Both the position numbers and the translations under genes were made by a program. Positions 51,450 to 60,464 of a stretch of 61,405 nucleotides of DNA are shown here, piece by piece (position 1 is the first letter of the stretch; each line of letters starts with the position of its first letter). Source of the DNA: UBA1227 sp964539045 (GTDB lineage: Bacteria; Bacillota; Clostridia; Oscillospirales; Acutalibacteraceae); NCBI GenBank assembly GCA_964539045.1, contig CAZIHW010000103.1, positions 1 to 61,405 of the forward strand, written 5' to 3'. Under the pieces are notes generated by a model. That model worked only from the letters and a program-made list of their open reading frames with translations. It was not told the origin of the DNA and searched no databases.

Positions 51450-51986
51450 ATGAGTAAAACCAATATAAATAAAAATACTCATTTTGTCGCCCTCATCGGC
51501 ATTCTGGGCGCTCAGGCTCTGGCCCTTTCTTTTCTCGAAAATCTTATACCCGCAATTCCCGGACTTCCGCCCGGGGCAAAGCCGGGATTTTCAAACATAG
51601 TGACAATGTTTACTGCGAGTACCATAGGTGCTCCGGGAGCATTATTTATAACACTTATCAAAAGCATATTTGCCGGCATCACGAGAGGGGCTACCGCTTT
51701 TATAATGAGCTTGTGCGGCGGACTGCTCTCCACCCTTGTGATGATAATGCTTCTGAAATTAAAAGACAGCCCATTCGGCATCATGGGCGTTTCGATCATG
51801 TCAGCAGTCGCGCACAATGTAGGACAACTCATAGTTGCATGCATTGTTTCCGGTACGCCCGCTCTCGTGGTCGGTTACGGTCCATTGCTGCTATTATTTT
51901 CACTTATCACCGGCTCCGTAACCGGGGCAATCCTTCGGGTTGCTATGCCGGCCCTTGAAAAGCAAAGCAAATATTTCGGACTTTGA
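51450..51986 (+). CDS. Gx transporter family protein
   Basis: A 178-residue integral membrane protein of the Gx transporter family (Hpre_diP_synt_I), about six helices, with GLPPGAKPGFSNIVTMF and GITRGATAFIMS. It sits beside apbE and rnf in many Clostridia; a role in flavin or quinone supply is suspected but not proven. The ATG at 51450 has GGAG upstream; the longer frame to 51411 is not needed. Confidence 0.85.
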   Translation: MSKTNINKNTHFVALIGILGAQALALSFLENLIPAIPGLPPGAKPGFSNIVTMFTASTIGAPGALFITLIKSIFAGITRGATAFIMSLCGGLLSTLVMIMLLKLKDSPFGIMGVSIMSAVAHNVGQLIVACIVSGTPALVVGYGPLLLLFSLITGSVTGAILRVAMPALEKQSKYFGL

Positions 51987-52002
51987 TTTCCGATTAATTC
52001 GA

Positions 52003-52036
52003 TTATTTCGGTTAATCAGTTATTTCGGTTAATCAG
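52003..52036 (+). repeat. Perfect 17-bp tandem repeat upstream of rnfC
   Basis: TTATTTCGGTTAATCAG occurs twice in a row (52003-52019, 52020-52036), about 105 bases before rnfC. It may be a regulator binding site or a slip duplication. Confidence 0.85.
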
Positions 52037-52100
52037 TAAAATCACGGATTTCTCACGCATTCCGGATTTTACTTATTAATATATTATCAATAATAGGCTT

Positions 52101-52116
52101 TATCCCTATAGGGATA
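52101..52116. promoter_or_regulatory. 16-base palindrome in the rnfC leader
   Basis: TATCCCTATAGGGATA, perfect, about 27 bases before the rnfC start. Possible operator or RNA hairpin. Confidence 0.5.
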
Positions 52117-52142
52117 TATAAGTCCATTGAGGAGTTGAATGA

Positions 52143-53495
52143 ATGGCAAGCGAAAAGATTGAAGGCGTACTTAGCCCGGTTGCAAACGGTCACGGCGGCG
52201 TTCGAGTTTCACACAACAAGAATACTTCCGCTCTTGAAATTGTCCGTATGCCAAACCCGGAGCGCGTAATCCTTCCTATGCAGCAGCATATCGGTGCTCC
52301 TTGCGAACCAACCGTTAAAGTGGGCGACGAAGTTAAAGTCGGCCAGGTTGTCGGTGATACAGATGCGTTCGTGAGCGCTCCTATTCATGCTTCTGTCTCC
52401 GGTAAGGTTACCGCTGTAGGTCCGGTTAAACTCGCCAACGGAAACATGGTTCCGGCAGTAACAATTGAATCAGATGGTCAAATGACTCTCGACGAGAACA
52501 TCAAGCCACCTGTTATCAATTCGAGAGAAGACTTCCTTAAAGCCGTAAGGGCTTCGGGTCTTGTAGGTCTCGGCGGTGCCGGATTCCCAACACACGTTAA
52601 ACTCGCTTTCAAAGAGGATAGCGGTGTGGATACACTCATCATAAATGCTGCTGAGTGTGAACCTTTCATCACTGTTGACCATCGTGAGTGTGTCGACAAT
52701 TCATGGGATGTTCTTTCAGGTGTTTACACCGTTAAAGAAATCCTTGGCTTCAAAAACGTTTACATTGCTATCGAAGATAACAAGAGTGATGCATTTGAAG
52801 TTTTGAAGAAAGTTGCTGCTGACAATGCAGATTGGGATGACAGCGTAAAGCTCGTTAAGCTCAAATCAAGGTACCCACAGGGTGCAGAAAAAGTTATGAT
52901 TCAGTCAGTAACAGGAAGATGCGTTCCTCCCGGAAAGCTTCCTTCCGATGTAGGTTGCGTTGTAATGAACGTAGCATCTGTATCATTCCTCGGAAGATAC
53001 TTAAAGACAGGTAAGCCATTGGTTAGCCGTTCTCTTACAGTAGACGGTTCTGCTATAGCAGAGCCTAAGAACATAAGAGTACCTATAGGAACGGAGATTT
53101 CAAAGATTATCGAGTTCTGCGGCGGATTCAAATCGGAGCCTTACAAGGTAATCAGCGGTGGTCCTATGATGGGTATGGCTTTAGCCGATGTAAATGTACC
53201 TCTTCTCAAAAACAACAACGCAGTTCTTGCTTTTGCCGCCGACGCTGTTCGTGTTAAAGCAGAGCGCGCTTGTATACGTTGCGGACGCTGCGTAGATGCA
53301 TGTCCTATGAACCTCATGCCTACAAAGATCGAAATAAAAGCTCATCTTAAGGATGATGAGGGTCTTCAGAAAGCAGGCGCTATGACCTGTATGGAATGCG
53401 GAAGCTGTGCTTACGCTTGTCCTTCAGGCAGACCTCTTGTTCAGTACATGCGTCTCGCGAAGGCAGTTATAAGAGAGGCAGGTGCTAACAAATAA
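52143..53495 (+). CDS. rnfC: Rnf electron transport complex subunit C
   Basis: NADH/ferredoxin-linked subunit of the ion-pumping Rnf complex at the membrane. The 450-residue protein has the NADH- and FMN-binding Rossmann part (GLVGLGGAGFPTHVK, the 51-kDa-like fold) and two [4Fe-4S] motifs near the C-terminus (CIRCGRCVDACP and CMECGSCAYACP). GGAG precedes the ATG. It joins rnfD through TAATG. Confidence 0.95.
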   Translation: MASEKIEGVLSPVANGHGGVRVSHNKNTSALEIVRMPNPERVILPMQQHIGAPCEPTVKVGDEVKVGQVVGDTDAFVSAPIHASVSGKVTAVGPVKLANGNMVPAVTIESDGQMTLDENIKPPVINSREDFLKAVRASGLVGLGGAGFPTHVKLAFKEDSGVDTLIINAAECEPFITVDHRECVDNSWDVLSGVYTVKEILGFKNVYIAIEDNKSDAFEVLKKVAADNADWDDSVKLVKLKSRYPQGAEKVMIQSVTGRCVPPGKLPSDVGCVVMNVASVSFLGRYLKTGKPLVSRSLTVDGSAIAEPKNIRVPIGTEISKIIEFCGGFKSEPYKVISGGPMMGMALADVNVPLLKNNNAVLAFAADAVRVKAERACIRCGRCVDACPMNLMPTKIEIKAHLKDDEGLQKAGAMTCMECGSCAYACPSGRPLVQYMRLAKAVIREAGANK

Positions 53496-54490
53496 TGGAA
53501 CTTAATAACAAGCTTACAGTCAGCGCTTCGCCCCACGTGCGTTCCGCTGAAACAACAACAGGTATCATGCTCGATGTTATCATCGCTTTGATACCGGCAG
53601 GAATTGCTTCTATATTCATTTTCGGCTTACGTGCGTTAGCAGTTATAGCTGTTTCCGTAATAACAGCCGTACTTGCTGAATTCCTTTCAAGAAAGGCAAT
53701 GAAGCGCGACCAGACAATCGGAGATTTATCAGCCGTTGTTACAGGTTTGCTCCTGGCTTACAACCTTCCGTCAAACATTCCTCTTTGGATAGCTGCTTTC
53801 GGTTCTATCGTAGCCATCGTAGTTATAAAGCAAATGTTCGGTGGTATAGGTCAGAACTTTGTAAACCCTGCACTTGCAGCTCGTATCATTCTTATGTCTT
53901 CATTCCCTGGCAAGATGTCTGCTTCTGCTTTTGCAGGTGCTAACATCACAGGTTGGGATGTAGACGCTGTAACAGGCGCAACTCCTATGGGACTTATTTC
54001 CCTTGCAGACGGTGTTGCTGATACAGCTCCTGATCTCATGCAGATGTTCCTCGGTACAACAAGCGGATGCCTGGGCGAAGTTTCTTCACTCGCTCTTATC
54101 CTCGGCGGTTTGTACCTCATCATACGCAAGGTTATTTCACCTATCATTCCATGTGTTTACATTGGTACAGTTGCAGTTATCATGTGCATCGCTTTCGGTT
54201 TCGATATGAACGCTGTAGCTTATGAGCTCCTCGGAGGCGGTCTTCTTATCGGTGCCATTTTCATGGCTACAGACTATACGACATCGCCGATAACCGCTAA
54301 AGGTAAAGTCATATATGCACTCGGATGTGCTCTTATAACTTGCGTTATAAGACTCTTCGGTAGCCTTCCTGAGGGCGTATCCTTCTCAATTATCATAATG
54401 AACATCTTAGTTCCTCACATTGAGAACCTTACAGCTCCTAAAGTATTCGGAGCCATAAAAGAGAAGAAAGCAAAGGAGGAAGCTAAATAA
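53495..54490 (+). CDS. rnfD: Rnf electron transport complex subunit D
   Basis: Integral membrane subunit, 331 residues, about ten helices. The flavinylated Thr is in VTGATPMG near residue 160, matched to the FMN site seen in NqrB-type proteins. Covalent FMN would come from ApbE upstream. TAATG joins it to rnfC and rnfG. Confidence 0.95.
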   Translation: MELNNKLTVSASPHVRSAETTTGIMLDVIIALIPAGIASIFIFGLRALAVIAVSVITAVLAEFLSRKAMKRDQTIGDLSAVVTGLLLAYNLPSNIPLWIAAFGSIVAIVVIKQMFGGIGQNFVNPALAARIILMSSFPGKMSASAFAGANITGWDVDAVTGATPMGLISLADGVADTAPDLMQMFLGTTSGCLGEVSSLALILGGLYLIIRKVISPIIPCVYIGTVAVIMCIAFGFDMNAVAYELLGGGLLIGAIFMATDYTTSPITAKGKVIYALGCALITCVIRLFGSLPEGVSFSIIIMNILVPHIENLTAPKVFGAIKEKKAKEEAK

Positions 54491-55071
54491 TGAAGATGAA
54501 ACCAAAAGATATATTAGTTCCTACCGTTTCTCTTTTCGCAATCTGTCTCGTTGCAACCTTTCTCCTGGCTTTGGTAAACAACATCACAGTTTCTAAGATT
54601 GCAGAACAGACTGCAAAAACAGAGGCTGCCGCACGTGTTACCGTTCTTCCGGAAGCAAAGACTTTTGAAGAAGTAGATAAAGACGGAGACAAGCAAGTCG
54701 ACTACTACATGGGCGTCGATGCAAATAACGAAACAGTCGGATATGTATTCAACACTATAGGTGAAGCCAAAGGTTACGGCGGAGCTGTTTCTGTAACAGT
54801 AGGTGTTGACGAAGAAGGCATTATCACAGGCATCGTTCCCGGAGATCTTTCAAATGAAACACCGGGTCTCGGCCAAAATGCGAGCAAGGAGTCCTGGTTA
54901 AAGCAATTTGTCGGTGAATCAGGCACTCTTGCTGTAGAAAAGAATATTGATCCTTCCGTTGCAGACGGAAAAATCAATGCTATAACAAGTGCGACAATTA
55001 CATCAAAGGCTGTTACAGGCTCAGTAAATGCTGCCCTTGAAGAATTTGAAGAGATAGGAGGCAGCAAATAA
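54490..55071 (+). CDS. rnfG: Rnf electron transport complex subunit G
   Basis: Flavin subunit, 193 residues, with one N-terminal membrane anchor (about 10-30) and an outer FMN-binding domain. The FMN-attachment region is ITSATITSKAV, close to the usual S-G-A-T-x-T with Ser for Gly. TAATG joins it to both neighbours. Confidence 0.93.
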   Translation: MKMKPKDILVPTVSLFAICLVATFLLALVNNITVSKIAEQTAKTEAAARVTVLPEAKTFEEVDKDGDKQVDYYMGVDANNETVGYVFNTIGEAKGYGGAVSVTVGVDEEGIITGIVPGDLSNETPGLGQNASKESWLKQFVGESGTLAVEKNIDPSVADGKINAITSATITSKAVTGSVNAALEEFEEIGGSK

Positions 55072-55817
55072 TGGCAGAGAAAAAATCATTAGGTAAAGAA
55101 TTTACCAAAGGTCTTATTGCTGAGAACCCTGTTCTCCGTCTCGTACTCGGTACCTGCCCTACCCTCGCTGTTTCAACATCAATTGAAAATGCTATCGGTA
55201 TGGGTATTGCCGCTACAATCGTTTTAGTTTGTTCGAATATTGTTATTTCAGCACTCAGAAAGGTTATACCGAATAAGGTACGTATTCCTTGCTACGTTGT
55301 TATCATCGCAGCATTCGTTACCATAGTTCAGCTTCTTGTAAAGGCATTTGCTCCTTCACTTGACGCATCTCTCGGTATTTACCTTCCGCTTATCGTTGTT
55401 AACTGTATTATCCTCGGCCGTGCAGAGGCATTTGCAAACAAGAACCCGATCATCCCTGCTGCCGTTGACGGCGTAGGAATGGGCGTAGGCTTTACAATTG
55501 CTCTTACTCTTATGGCTGCTATCCGTGAATTCTTCGGTTCAGGTAACCTCACACTCAAAGTTCTCGGATTCGGTACTACACTTTCCAACATCTTCGGCCT
55601 AGGCGAGGGCAATGTACTCTCTGCAGTAGGTCTCGAGCCGATTCTCATATTCATACTTGCCCCGGGCGGATTCTTCGTATTCGGTCTTCTCATCGCTTGT
55701 GCAAACAAGCTTGCCGAGAACATGGGCAAGGAGAAGGCAGAACTCAAGGGATGCGAAGCTTGTCCTATGGCTGCCTCATGTGCTGTTCGTATCAGCGGAG
55801 AGGAGTGTGCTAAATAA
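55071..55817 (+). CDS. rnfE: Rnf electron transport complex subunit E
   Basis: Integral membrane subunit, 248 residues, about six helices, with the family pattern NPVLRLVLGTCPTLAVS and GIYLPLIVVNCIILGRAEAFA, and conserved membrane Cys that bind an Fe-S cluster between RnfA and RnfE. The C-terminal tail carries CEACPMAASC, four Cys beyond the usual end. TAATG junctions. Confidence 0.94.
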   Translation: MAEKKSLGKEFTKGLIAENPVLRLVLGTCPTLAVSTSIENAIGMGIAATIVLVCSNIVISALRKVIPNKVRIPCYVVIIAAFVTIVQLLVKAFAPSLDASLGIYLPLIVVNCIILGRAEAFANKNPIIPAAVDGVGMGVGFTIALTLMAAIREFFGSGNLTLKVLGFGTTLSNIFGLGEGNVLSAVGLEPILIFILAPGGFFVFGLLIACANKLAENMGKEKAELKGCEACPMAASCAVRISGEECAK

Positions 55818-56404
55818 TGAAATTTGCTGCAATTATTCTTACAGCTATTCTTACCAACAACTTCATTCTTTCTAAGTTCCTCGGTATATGCCCGTTCCTC
55901 GGCGTTTCGAAGAAAACAGATACCGCTGTTGGTATGTCAGCTGCAGTTATATTCGTAATGGTTCTGGCCACAGCCGTTACATATCCCATTAACGTTCTTC
56001 TTGAAAAGAACGACATGGCTTATTTGCAGACTATAGTATTCATTCTTGTTATAGCTGCTCTCGTTCAGTTTGTTGAAATAGTTCTTAAGAAGTACATACC
56101 GGCTCTTTACAATGCTCTCGGTATATACCTTCCTCTTATAACAACAAACTGTGCAGTTCTCGGTGTTGTTATGCTCAACATCCAGGAATCTTACACATTC
56201 ATCGAGTCAATAGTAAACTCATTCGGTGCAGGCCTTGGCTTCATGTTAGCTATGGTTATGTTCGCCGGTGTACGCGGCAGACTCGAAGGAAACGATATTC
56301 CGAAGTTCTGGCAGGGTCTCCCTATCACTCTTGTTGCAGCCTCACTTGTTGCCTGCTCATTCCTTGGCTTCACAGGTGTTGTTGAAAACATCTTCGGTGC
56401 ATAA
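55817..56404 (+). CDS. rnfA: Rnf electron transport complex subunit A
   Basis: Integral membrane subunit, 195 residues, about six helices; shares an inverted fold with RnfE. Motifs NNFILSKFLGICPFLGVSKK and LGIYLPLITTNCAVLGV hold the conserved Cys near the membrane middle. It lies 18 bases before rnfB. Confidence 0.95.
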   Translation: MKFAAIILTAILTNNFILSKFLGICPFLGVSKKTDTAVGMSAAVIFVMVLATAVTYPINVLLEKNDMAYLQTIVFILVIAALVQFVEIVLKKYIPALYNALGIYLPLITTNCAVLGVVMLNIQESYTFIESIVNSFGAGLGFMLAMVMFAGVRGRLEGNDIPKFWQGLPITLVAASLVACSFLGFTGVVENIFGA

Positions 56405-56422
56405 TAGAAAGGCGGTAATTAT

Positions 56423-57235
56423 ATGAATCCAATTATTTTGGCAGTAATCATTGTTTCCGTCATCGGTATTGTACTCGGTATTATACTTGCCGTAGCATCA
56501 ATTGTTATGGCTGTACCCGTAGATGAAAGAGCAGAACAGATAACGGAAGTTCTCGCCGGCGCCAACTGCGGTGCTTGCGGATATTCTGGATGTGCAGGCT
56601 ATGCCGCTGCACTTTCAGAAGGAAAGACAACAGACTGCACACTCTGTTCACCGGGTGGTGCGGATTGCGCAGCTGCAATAGCAGAAATCATGGGTCTTGC
56701 AGCAGGAGAAATGAAGCCGATGGCAGCAGTAGTAATGTGCCAGGGTACATCAGAGAACTGCGAATCCATGATGAACTATCATGGCGACATGAGCTGTAAA
56801 ACAGCTTCCCAGCTCTTCGGCGGTCCTAAGACATGTAACTATGGATGCCTTGGTTTCGGAGACTGTGTAAATGCTTGCCCATATGACGCTATCCAGATTT
56901 GTGACGGTGTTGCGAGAGTAAATCCTCTGGCCTGCAAGGCTTGTAAGCTTTGTATAAAGACTTGTCCAAAGGGTATAATCGATCTCGTTCCTCTTCATGA
57001 GGCAAATGCTGTTGTATTCTGTAAGAACAAGAACAAGGGTGCTTTGACACGTAAAGAATGTAAGGTTGGTTGTATTGGCTGTATGAAGTGCCAGAAGACC
57101 TGCGAACATGATGCAATTCACGTTGAAAACAACGTAGCTTACGTTGACACTGATAAGTGCACAGGCTGCGGTGCTTGCGTAGAAGGTTGTCCTACTAAGT
57201 GTCTTGATCTTGTCGTTCTCGGCGGAAAAGCTTAA
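56423..57235 (+). CDS. rnfB: Rnf electron transport complex subunit B
   Basis: Entry point for electrons from ferredoxin, 270 residues. It has one N-terminal membrane helix (about 3-25), a [4Fe-4S] domain GANCGACGYSGC, then four ferredoxin-type motifs (CNYGCLGFGDCVNACP, CKACKLCIKTCP, CKVGCIGCMKCQKTC, CTGCGACVEGCP), so about five or six clusters. This extended form is typical of clostridial RnfB. A strong terminator follows. Confidence 0.95.
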   Translation: MNPIILAVIIVSVIGIVLGIILAVASIVMAVPVDERAEQITEVLAGANCGACGYSGCAGYAAALSEGKTTDCTLCSPGGADCAAAIAEIMGLAAGEMKPMAAVVMCQGTSENCESMMNYHGDMSCKTASQLFGGPKTCNYGCLGFGDCVNACPYDAIQICDGVARVNPLACKACKLCIKTCPKGIIDLVPLHEANAVVFCKNKNKGALTRKECKVGCIGCMKCQKTCEHDAIHVENNVAYVDTDKCTGCGACVEGCPTKCLDLVVLGGKA

Positions 57236-57256
57236 ATAATCATTCAACATATAACG

Positions 57257-57288
57257 AACCCCGAACAATATGTTCGGGGTTTTGTTTT
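57257..57288 (+). terminator. Terminator of the rnf operon
   Basis: AACCCCGAACA-ATA-TGTTCGGGGTT (11 bp) followed by TTGTTTT. Confidence 0.93.
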
Positions 57289-57439
57289 CCCTATTTTTAC
57301 TGGGAAAATCATAATTTTAATTATCTATATTTATACCTATATCATTACCCATTACATTGCCAACAGTTATGCCCATTCCCTTACCTATAGTTATTTTTTT
57401 ATCAATATTCTTTATCTTGTGAAAGTACGTGAATAAACA

Positions 57440-57460
57440 ATTGTTAAAATTATTAACAAT
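57440..57460. promoter_or_regulatory. Inverted repeat upstream of serC, Rex-like
   Basis: TTGTTAA-N5-TTAACAA, flanked by A and T for a perfect 8-base arm on each side. It stands 4 bases before the -35. The arms equal the clostridial Rex half-sites, but the usual centre is 4 bases, not 5. Confidence 0.5.
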
Positions 57461-57464
57461 CTGC

Positions 57465-57493
57465 TTGACAACGCCCACACTACTACATATAAT
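57465..57493 (+). promoter_or_regulatory. Promoter of serC-serA
   Basis: TTGACA (57465-57470), 17-base spacer, TATAAT (57488-57493), both consensus. Confidence 0.92.
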
Positions 57494-57524
57494 ATAACGG
57501 AACTATTAATTGGAGGTAATAATA

Positions 57525-58613
57525 ATGGCTAGAGTTTACAATTTTTCTGCGGGTCCTTCTATGCTCCCGGAGTCAGTGCTTAATAGAGCAGCAGCAGAGA
57601 TGCTCGACTATGAGGGTACCGGTGAATCGGTCATGGAGATGTCCCACAGAAGTAAAGAGTACGACGCTATAATAAAAGGTGCGGAGGCTCTTCTTCGTGA
57701 GCTCATGAACATACCTGATAACTACAAGGTGCTATTCCTTCAAGGCGGTGCATCAACTCAGTTTGCCGCTATACCCATGAACTTTATGAATAAGTCAGGA
57801 AAAGCTGACTATATCGTATCCGGACAGTGGTCCAATAAGGCTGCAAAAGAAGCTCAAAGATATGGAGATGTTAAGATAGTTGCCACTTCAAAGGACCAAA
57901 ATTTCTCCTGTGTCCCCGACTTCGATAAAAACGAATTCAGACCTGATGCGGACTACTTCTACATCTGTCTCAATGAAACCGTTCACGGCAATATAATAAG
58001 AGATCTTCCGGACACCGGAGACGTTCCCCTTATAGCAGACATATCATCTTGCTTCTTATCCGAGCCTCTTGATGTGACAAAATTCGGCATGGTATACGGA
58101 GGCGCACAAAAAAATGTTGCCCCGGCCGGTCTTACCATATGCATAATCAGAGAGGATCTTCTCGGCAATGCAAGGGACTACACACCGTCAATGCTTAACT
58201 ACCAGCTTATGGCTGATAATGATTCCCTCTATAATACACCACCTTGCTACAACATATATATATGCAAGCTCGTACTTGAGTGGATTCAGAAGCTCGGCGG
58301 ACTTGAAGCTATGGCTAAGAGGAATTACAAGAAAGCTGAAATTCTCTACAATTTCCTTGATAATTCCAAGATGTTCCACGGAACTGTTGTTCCAAAGGAT
58401 CGTTCTATCATGAACGTACCTTTCGTAACAGACTCCGAAGAACTCAACGCAGAATTTGTAAAGGCTTGTACAGAGGCAGGCTTTATCAATATCAAGGGTC
58501 ACAGATCAGTAGGTGGTATGCGCGCTTCTATCTACAACGCTATGCCTATCGAAGGCGTTGAGGCTCTTGTTGAATTCATGAAAGAATTCGAAGAAGAACA
58601 CACAGAGAAATAA
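57525..58613 (+). CDS. serC: Phosphoserine aminotransferase
   Basis: Makes phosphoserine from 3-phosphohydroxypyruvate with PLP. The 362-residue protein starts ARVYNFSAGPSMLPESVL and has the PLP lysine in YGGAQKNVAPAG. GGAGGT lies before the ATG at 57525; an earlier in-frame start at 57510 is rejected. It is followed by serA in 27 bases. Confidence 0.95.
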   Translation: MARVYNFSAGPSMLPESVLNRAAAEMLDYEGTGESVMEMSHRSKEYDAIIKGAEALLRELMNIPDNYKVLFLQGGASTQFAAIPMNFMNKSGKADYIVSGQWSNKAAKEAQRYGDVKIVATSKDQNFSCVPDFDKNEFRPDADYFYICLNETVHGNIIRDLPDTGDVPLIADISSCFLSEPLDVTKFGMVYGGAQKNVAPAGLTICIIREDLLGNARDYTPSMLNYQLMADNDSLYNTPPCYNIYICKLVLEWIQKLGGLEAMAKRNYKKAEILYNFLDNSKMFHGTVVPKDRSIMNVPFVTDSEELNAEFVKACTEAGFINIKGHRSVGGMRASIYNAMPIEGVEALVEFMKEFEEEHTEK

Positions 58614-58640
58614 GATACTATTGTAAAGAGGTTATATAAA

Positions 58641-59810
58641 ATGTATAAGATTTTAACTTTAAATAAGATTTCTCATACAGGTCTTGATCATTTTGACCGC
58701 AAGTTTTACACATACGGCACCGAGATGGAAAATCCCGATGCTATCATGGTCAGAAGTGCCGCTATGCACGACATGGAATTTGAGCCTAACACCGTTGCTA
58801 TAGCTCGTGCCGGAGCAGGCGTAAACAACATACCGCTTGACAAATGTGCACAACAGGGCATCGTCGTATTCAATACACCGGGTGCAAATGCAAATGCGGT
58901 AAAAGAACTTGTTATTTGCGGACTTTTGCTCGCTTCAAGAAAGGTAGTTCCGGGCATCGAATTTGCAAAGACACTTAAGGATACTGCAGAAGCAGACGTT
59001 GCAAAGCAGGCTGAAAAAGGAAAATCCGCATTCGCCGGTCCGGAGATCATGGGCAAGAAATTGGGCGTTATAGGTCTCGGTGCTATCGGAGTCCTTGTGG
59101 CAAATGCCGCAAAAGGACTTGGCATGGAGGTTTACGGATACGATCCGTATCTCAGCGTAGACGCCGCATGGAACCTCGCAAGTACGATACACCATGCAAA
59201 ATCAATGCAGGAAATCTTCTCTACATGTGACTATATCACAATTCACGTTCCTCTCAACAATGAGACACGTGATCTCATAAACGATGCTACAATAGCCGGA
59301 ATGAAGGACGGAATAAGAATCCTGAACTTCGCACGCGGAGAACTCGTAAACACCGAGGATATCATAGCAGCACTCGGCACCGGAAAGGTAGCTTCATATG
59401 TGACTGACTTTATCAACGAAGATCTTCTCGATGTTCCGGGGGTTATAGCTATACCTCATCTCGGAGCTTCAACACCCGAATCAGAGGACAATTGTGCGAG
59501 AATGGCAGTATTTGAATTGGTTGACTACCTTGAAAACGGAAATATCAAAAATTCCGTAAATATGCCTGCAGCACAAATGAACAGAACAGCTGCAAACCGT
59601 ATTTGTGTTATTCATAAAAACATTCCTAACATGCTCAACCAGATCACTGCTCCGTTCACCGGCGCGAACATAAACATAGTAGATCTCATCAACCGTTCAA
59701 AGGGCGAATATGCTTACACAATGGTTGACGTAGAAGATGACATCGCATCAGATATTGTAAACCACATAAAATCTATCGAAGGTGTTATAAGAGTAAGGGT
59801 TTTAAAATAA
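58641..59810 (+). CDS. serA: D-3-phosphoglycerate dehydrogenase
   Basis: First step of serine synthesis. The 389-residue D-2-hydroxyacid dehydrogenase has the Rossmann motif GVIGLGAIGVLVANAA, Arg in NFARGEL, Glu and His in the PHLGASTPESEDNC block, and a short ACT domain at the C-terminus (about residues 315-389) that probably binds serine for feedback control. It forms an operon with serC. Confidence 0.94.
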   Translation: MYKILTLNKISHTGLDHFDRKFYTYGTEMENPDAIMVRSAAMHDMEFEPNTVAIARAGAGVNNIPLDKCAQQGIVVFNTPGANANAVKELVICGLLLASRKVVPGIEFAKTLKDTAEADVAKQAEKGKSAFAGPEIMGKKLGVIGLGAIGVLVANAAKGLGMEVYGYDPYLSVDAAWNLASTIHHAKSMQEIFSTCDYITIHVPLNNETRDLINDATIAGMKDGIRILNFARGELVNTEDIIAALGTGKVASYVTDFINEDLLDVPGVIAIPHLGASTPESEDNCARMAVFELVDYLENGNIKNSVNMPAAQMNRTAANRICVIHKNIPNMLNQITAPFTGANINIVDLINRSKGEYAYTMVDVEDDIASDIVNHIKSIEGVIRVRVLK

Positions 59811-59861
59811 GCAAGCATAAAAGGCAAGCATAAATTGCAAACGTAAAAATACACAAAAACT

Positions 59862-59898
59862 GAGGGGATAGTTTATGCAACTGTTCCCTCTATTTTTG
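59862..59898 (+). terminator. Terminator of serCA
   Basis: GAGGGGATAGTT pairs with AACTGTTCCCTC (two G-U) with a 5-base loop, then TATTTTTG. Confidence 0.85.
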
Positions 59899-59927
59899 TT
59901 GACTTTTCAACTGTTTATATATATACT
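59899..59927 (+). promoter_or_regulatory. Promoter of the marR gene
   Basis: TTGACT (59899-59904), 17-base spacer, TATACT (59922-59927). Confidence 0.78.
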
Positions 59928-59934
59928 TTAATTG

Positions 59935-59954
59935 ATAGTTGAATATTCAACTAT
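59935..59954. promoter_or_regulatory. MarR operator
   Basis: ATAGTTGAATATTCAACTAT, a perfect 20-base palindrome just after the -10. A related half-site TTCAACT lies in the spacer near 59906. Typical place for autorepression. Confidence 0.8.
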
Positions 59955-59976
59955 TTGTTTGTCACGGTGAAAGGTC

Positions 59977-60423
59977 GTGAGGGCTTTGGATTTTAACAAA
60001 TTCAACCTATTCTTCCGTTGCGGTAGAGATTACGGTCGTTCAATCATAAAGAACCTGGGAATAAACGATACAGAATACACCATATGTGCATTTCTCTATT
60101 TTTATCCCGATGCCCCGCAGGACATGATTTCAAAATCATATATGCTCGATAAAACGACAGTGACAAAATCACTTACTTCGCTCGAGCAACGCGGGCTCAT
60201 AATCAAATCCGTAAATCCCGCAAACAGAAGACAAAACTTAATCAATCTTACCGACGCCGGAAAAGATTTGATTAAAGATGCTGTAAACGTATATGATGAC
60301 TGGGTAGAAAAGGTTACAGGATCACTTACCGATACAGAACAAAAACAGTTTGAGAGCATTATGGAAAAATTGCTTTCTACGGCGATGCGTCTGAAGGAAG
60401 ACGCTGAAGATTTAAAACAGTAG
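59977..60423 (+). CDS. MarR-family transcription regulator
   Basis: A 148-residue winged-helix repressor. It has the MarR core YPDAPQDMISKSYMLDKTTVTKSLTSLEQRGLI and NPANRRQNLINLTDAGKDL (in parts). It starts at GTG with AAAGG upstream. The palindrome at its promoter is the likely target, and the flavin-reductase-like gene downstream probably forms one transcript with it. Confidence 0.92.
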   Translation: MRALDFNKFNLFFRCGRDYGRSIIKNLGINDTEYTICAFLYFYPDAPQDMISKSYMLDKTTVTKSLTSLEQRGLIIKSVNPANRRQNLINLTDAGKDLIKDAVNVYDDWVEKVTGSLTDTEQKQFESIMEKLLSTAMRLKEDAEDLKQ

Positions 60424-60464
60424 AACAAACCTTAAAGGTTTTAATATTGAAAGGAGTTAATAAA

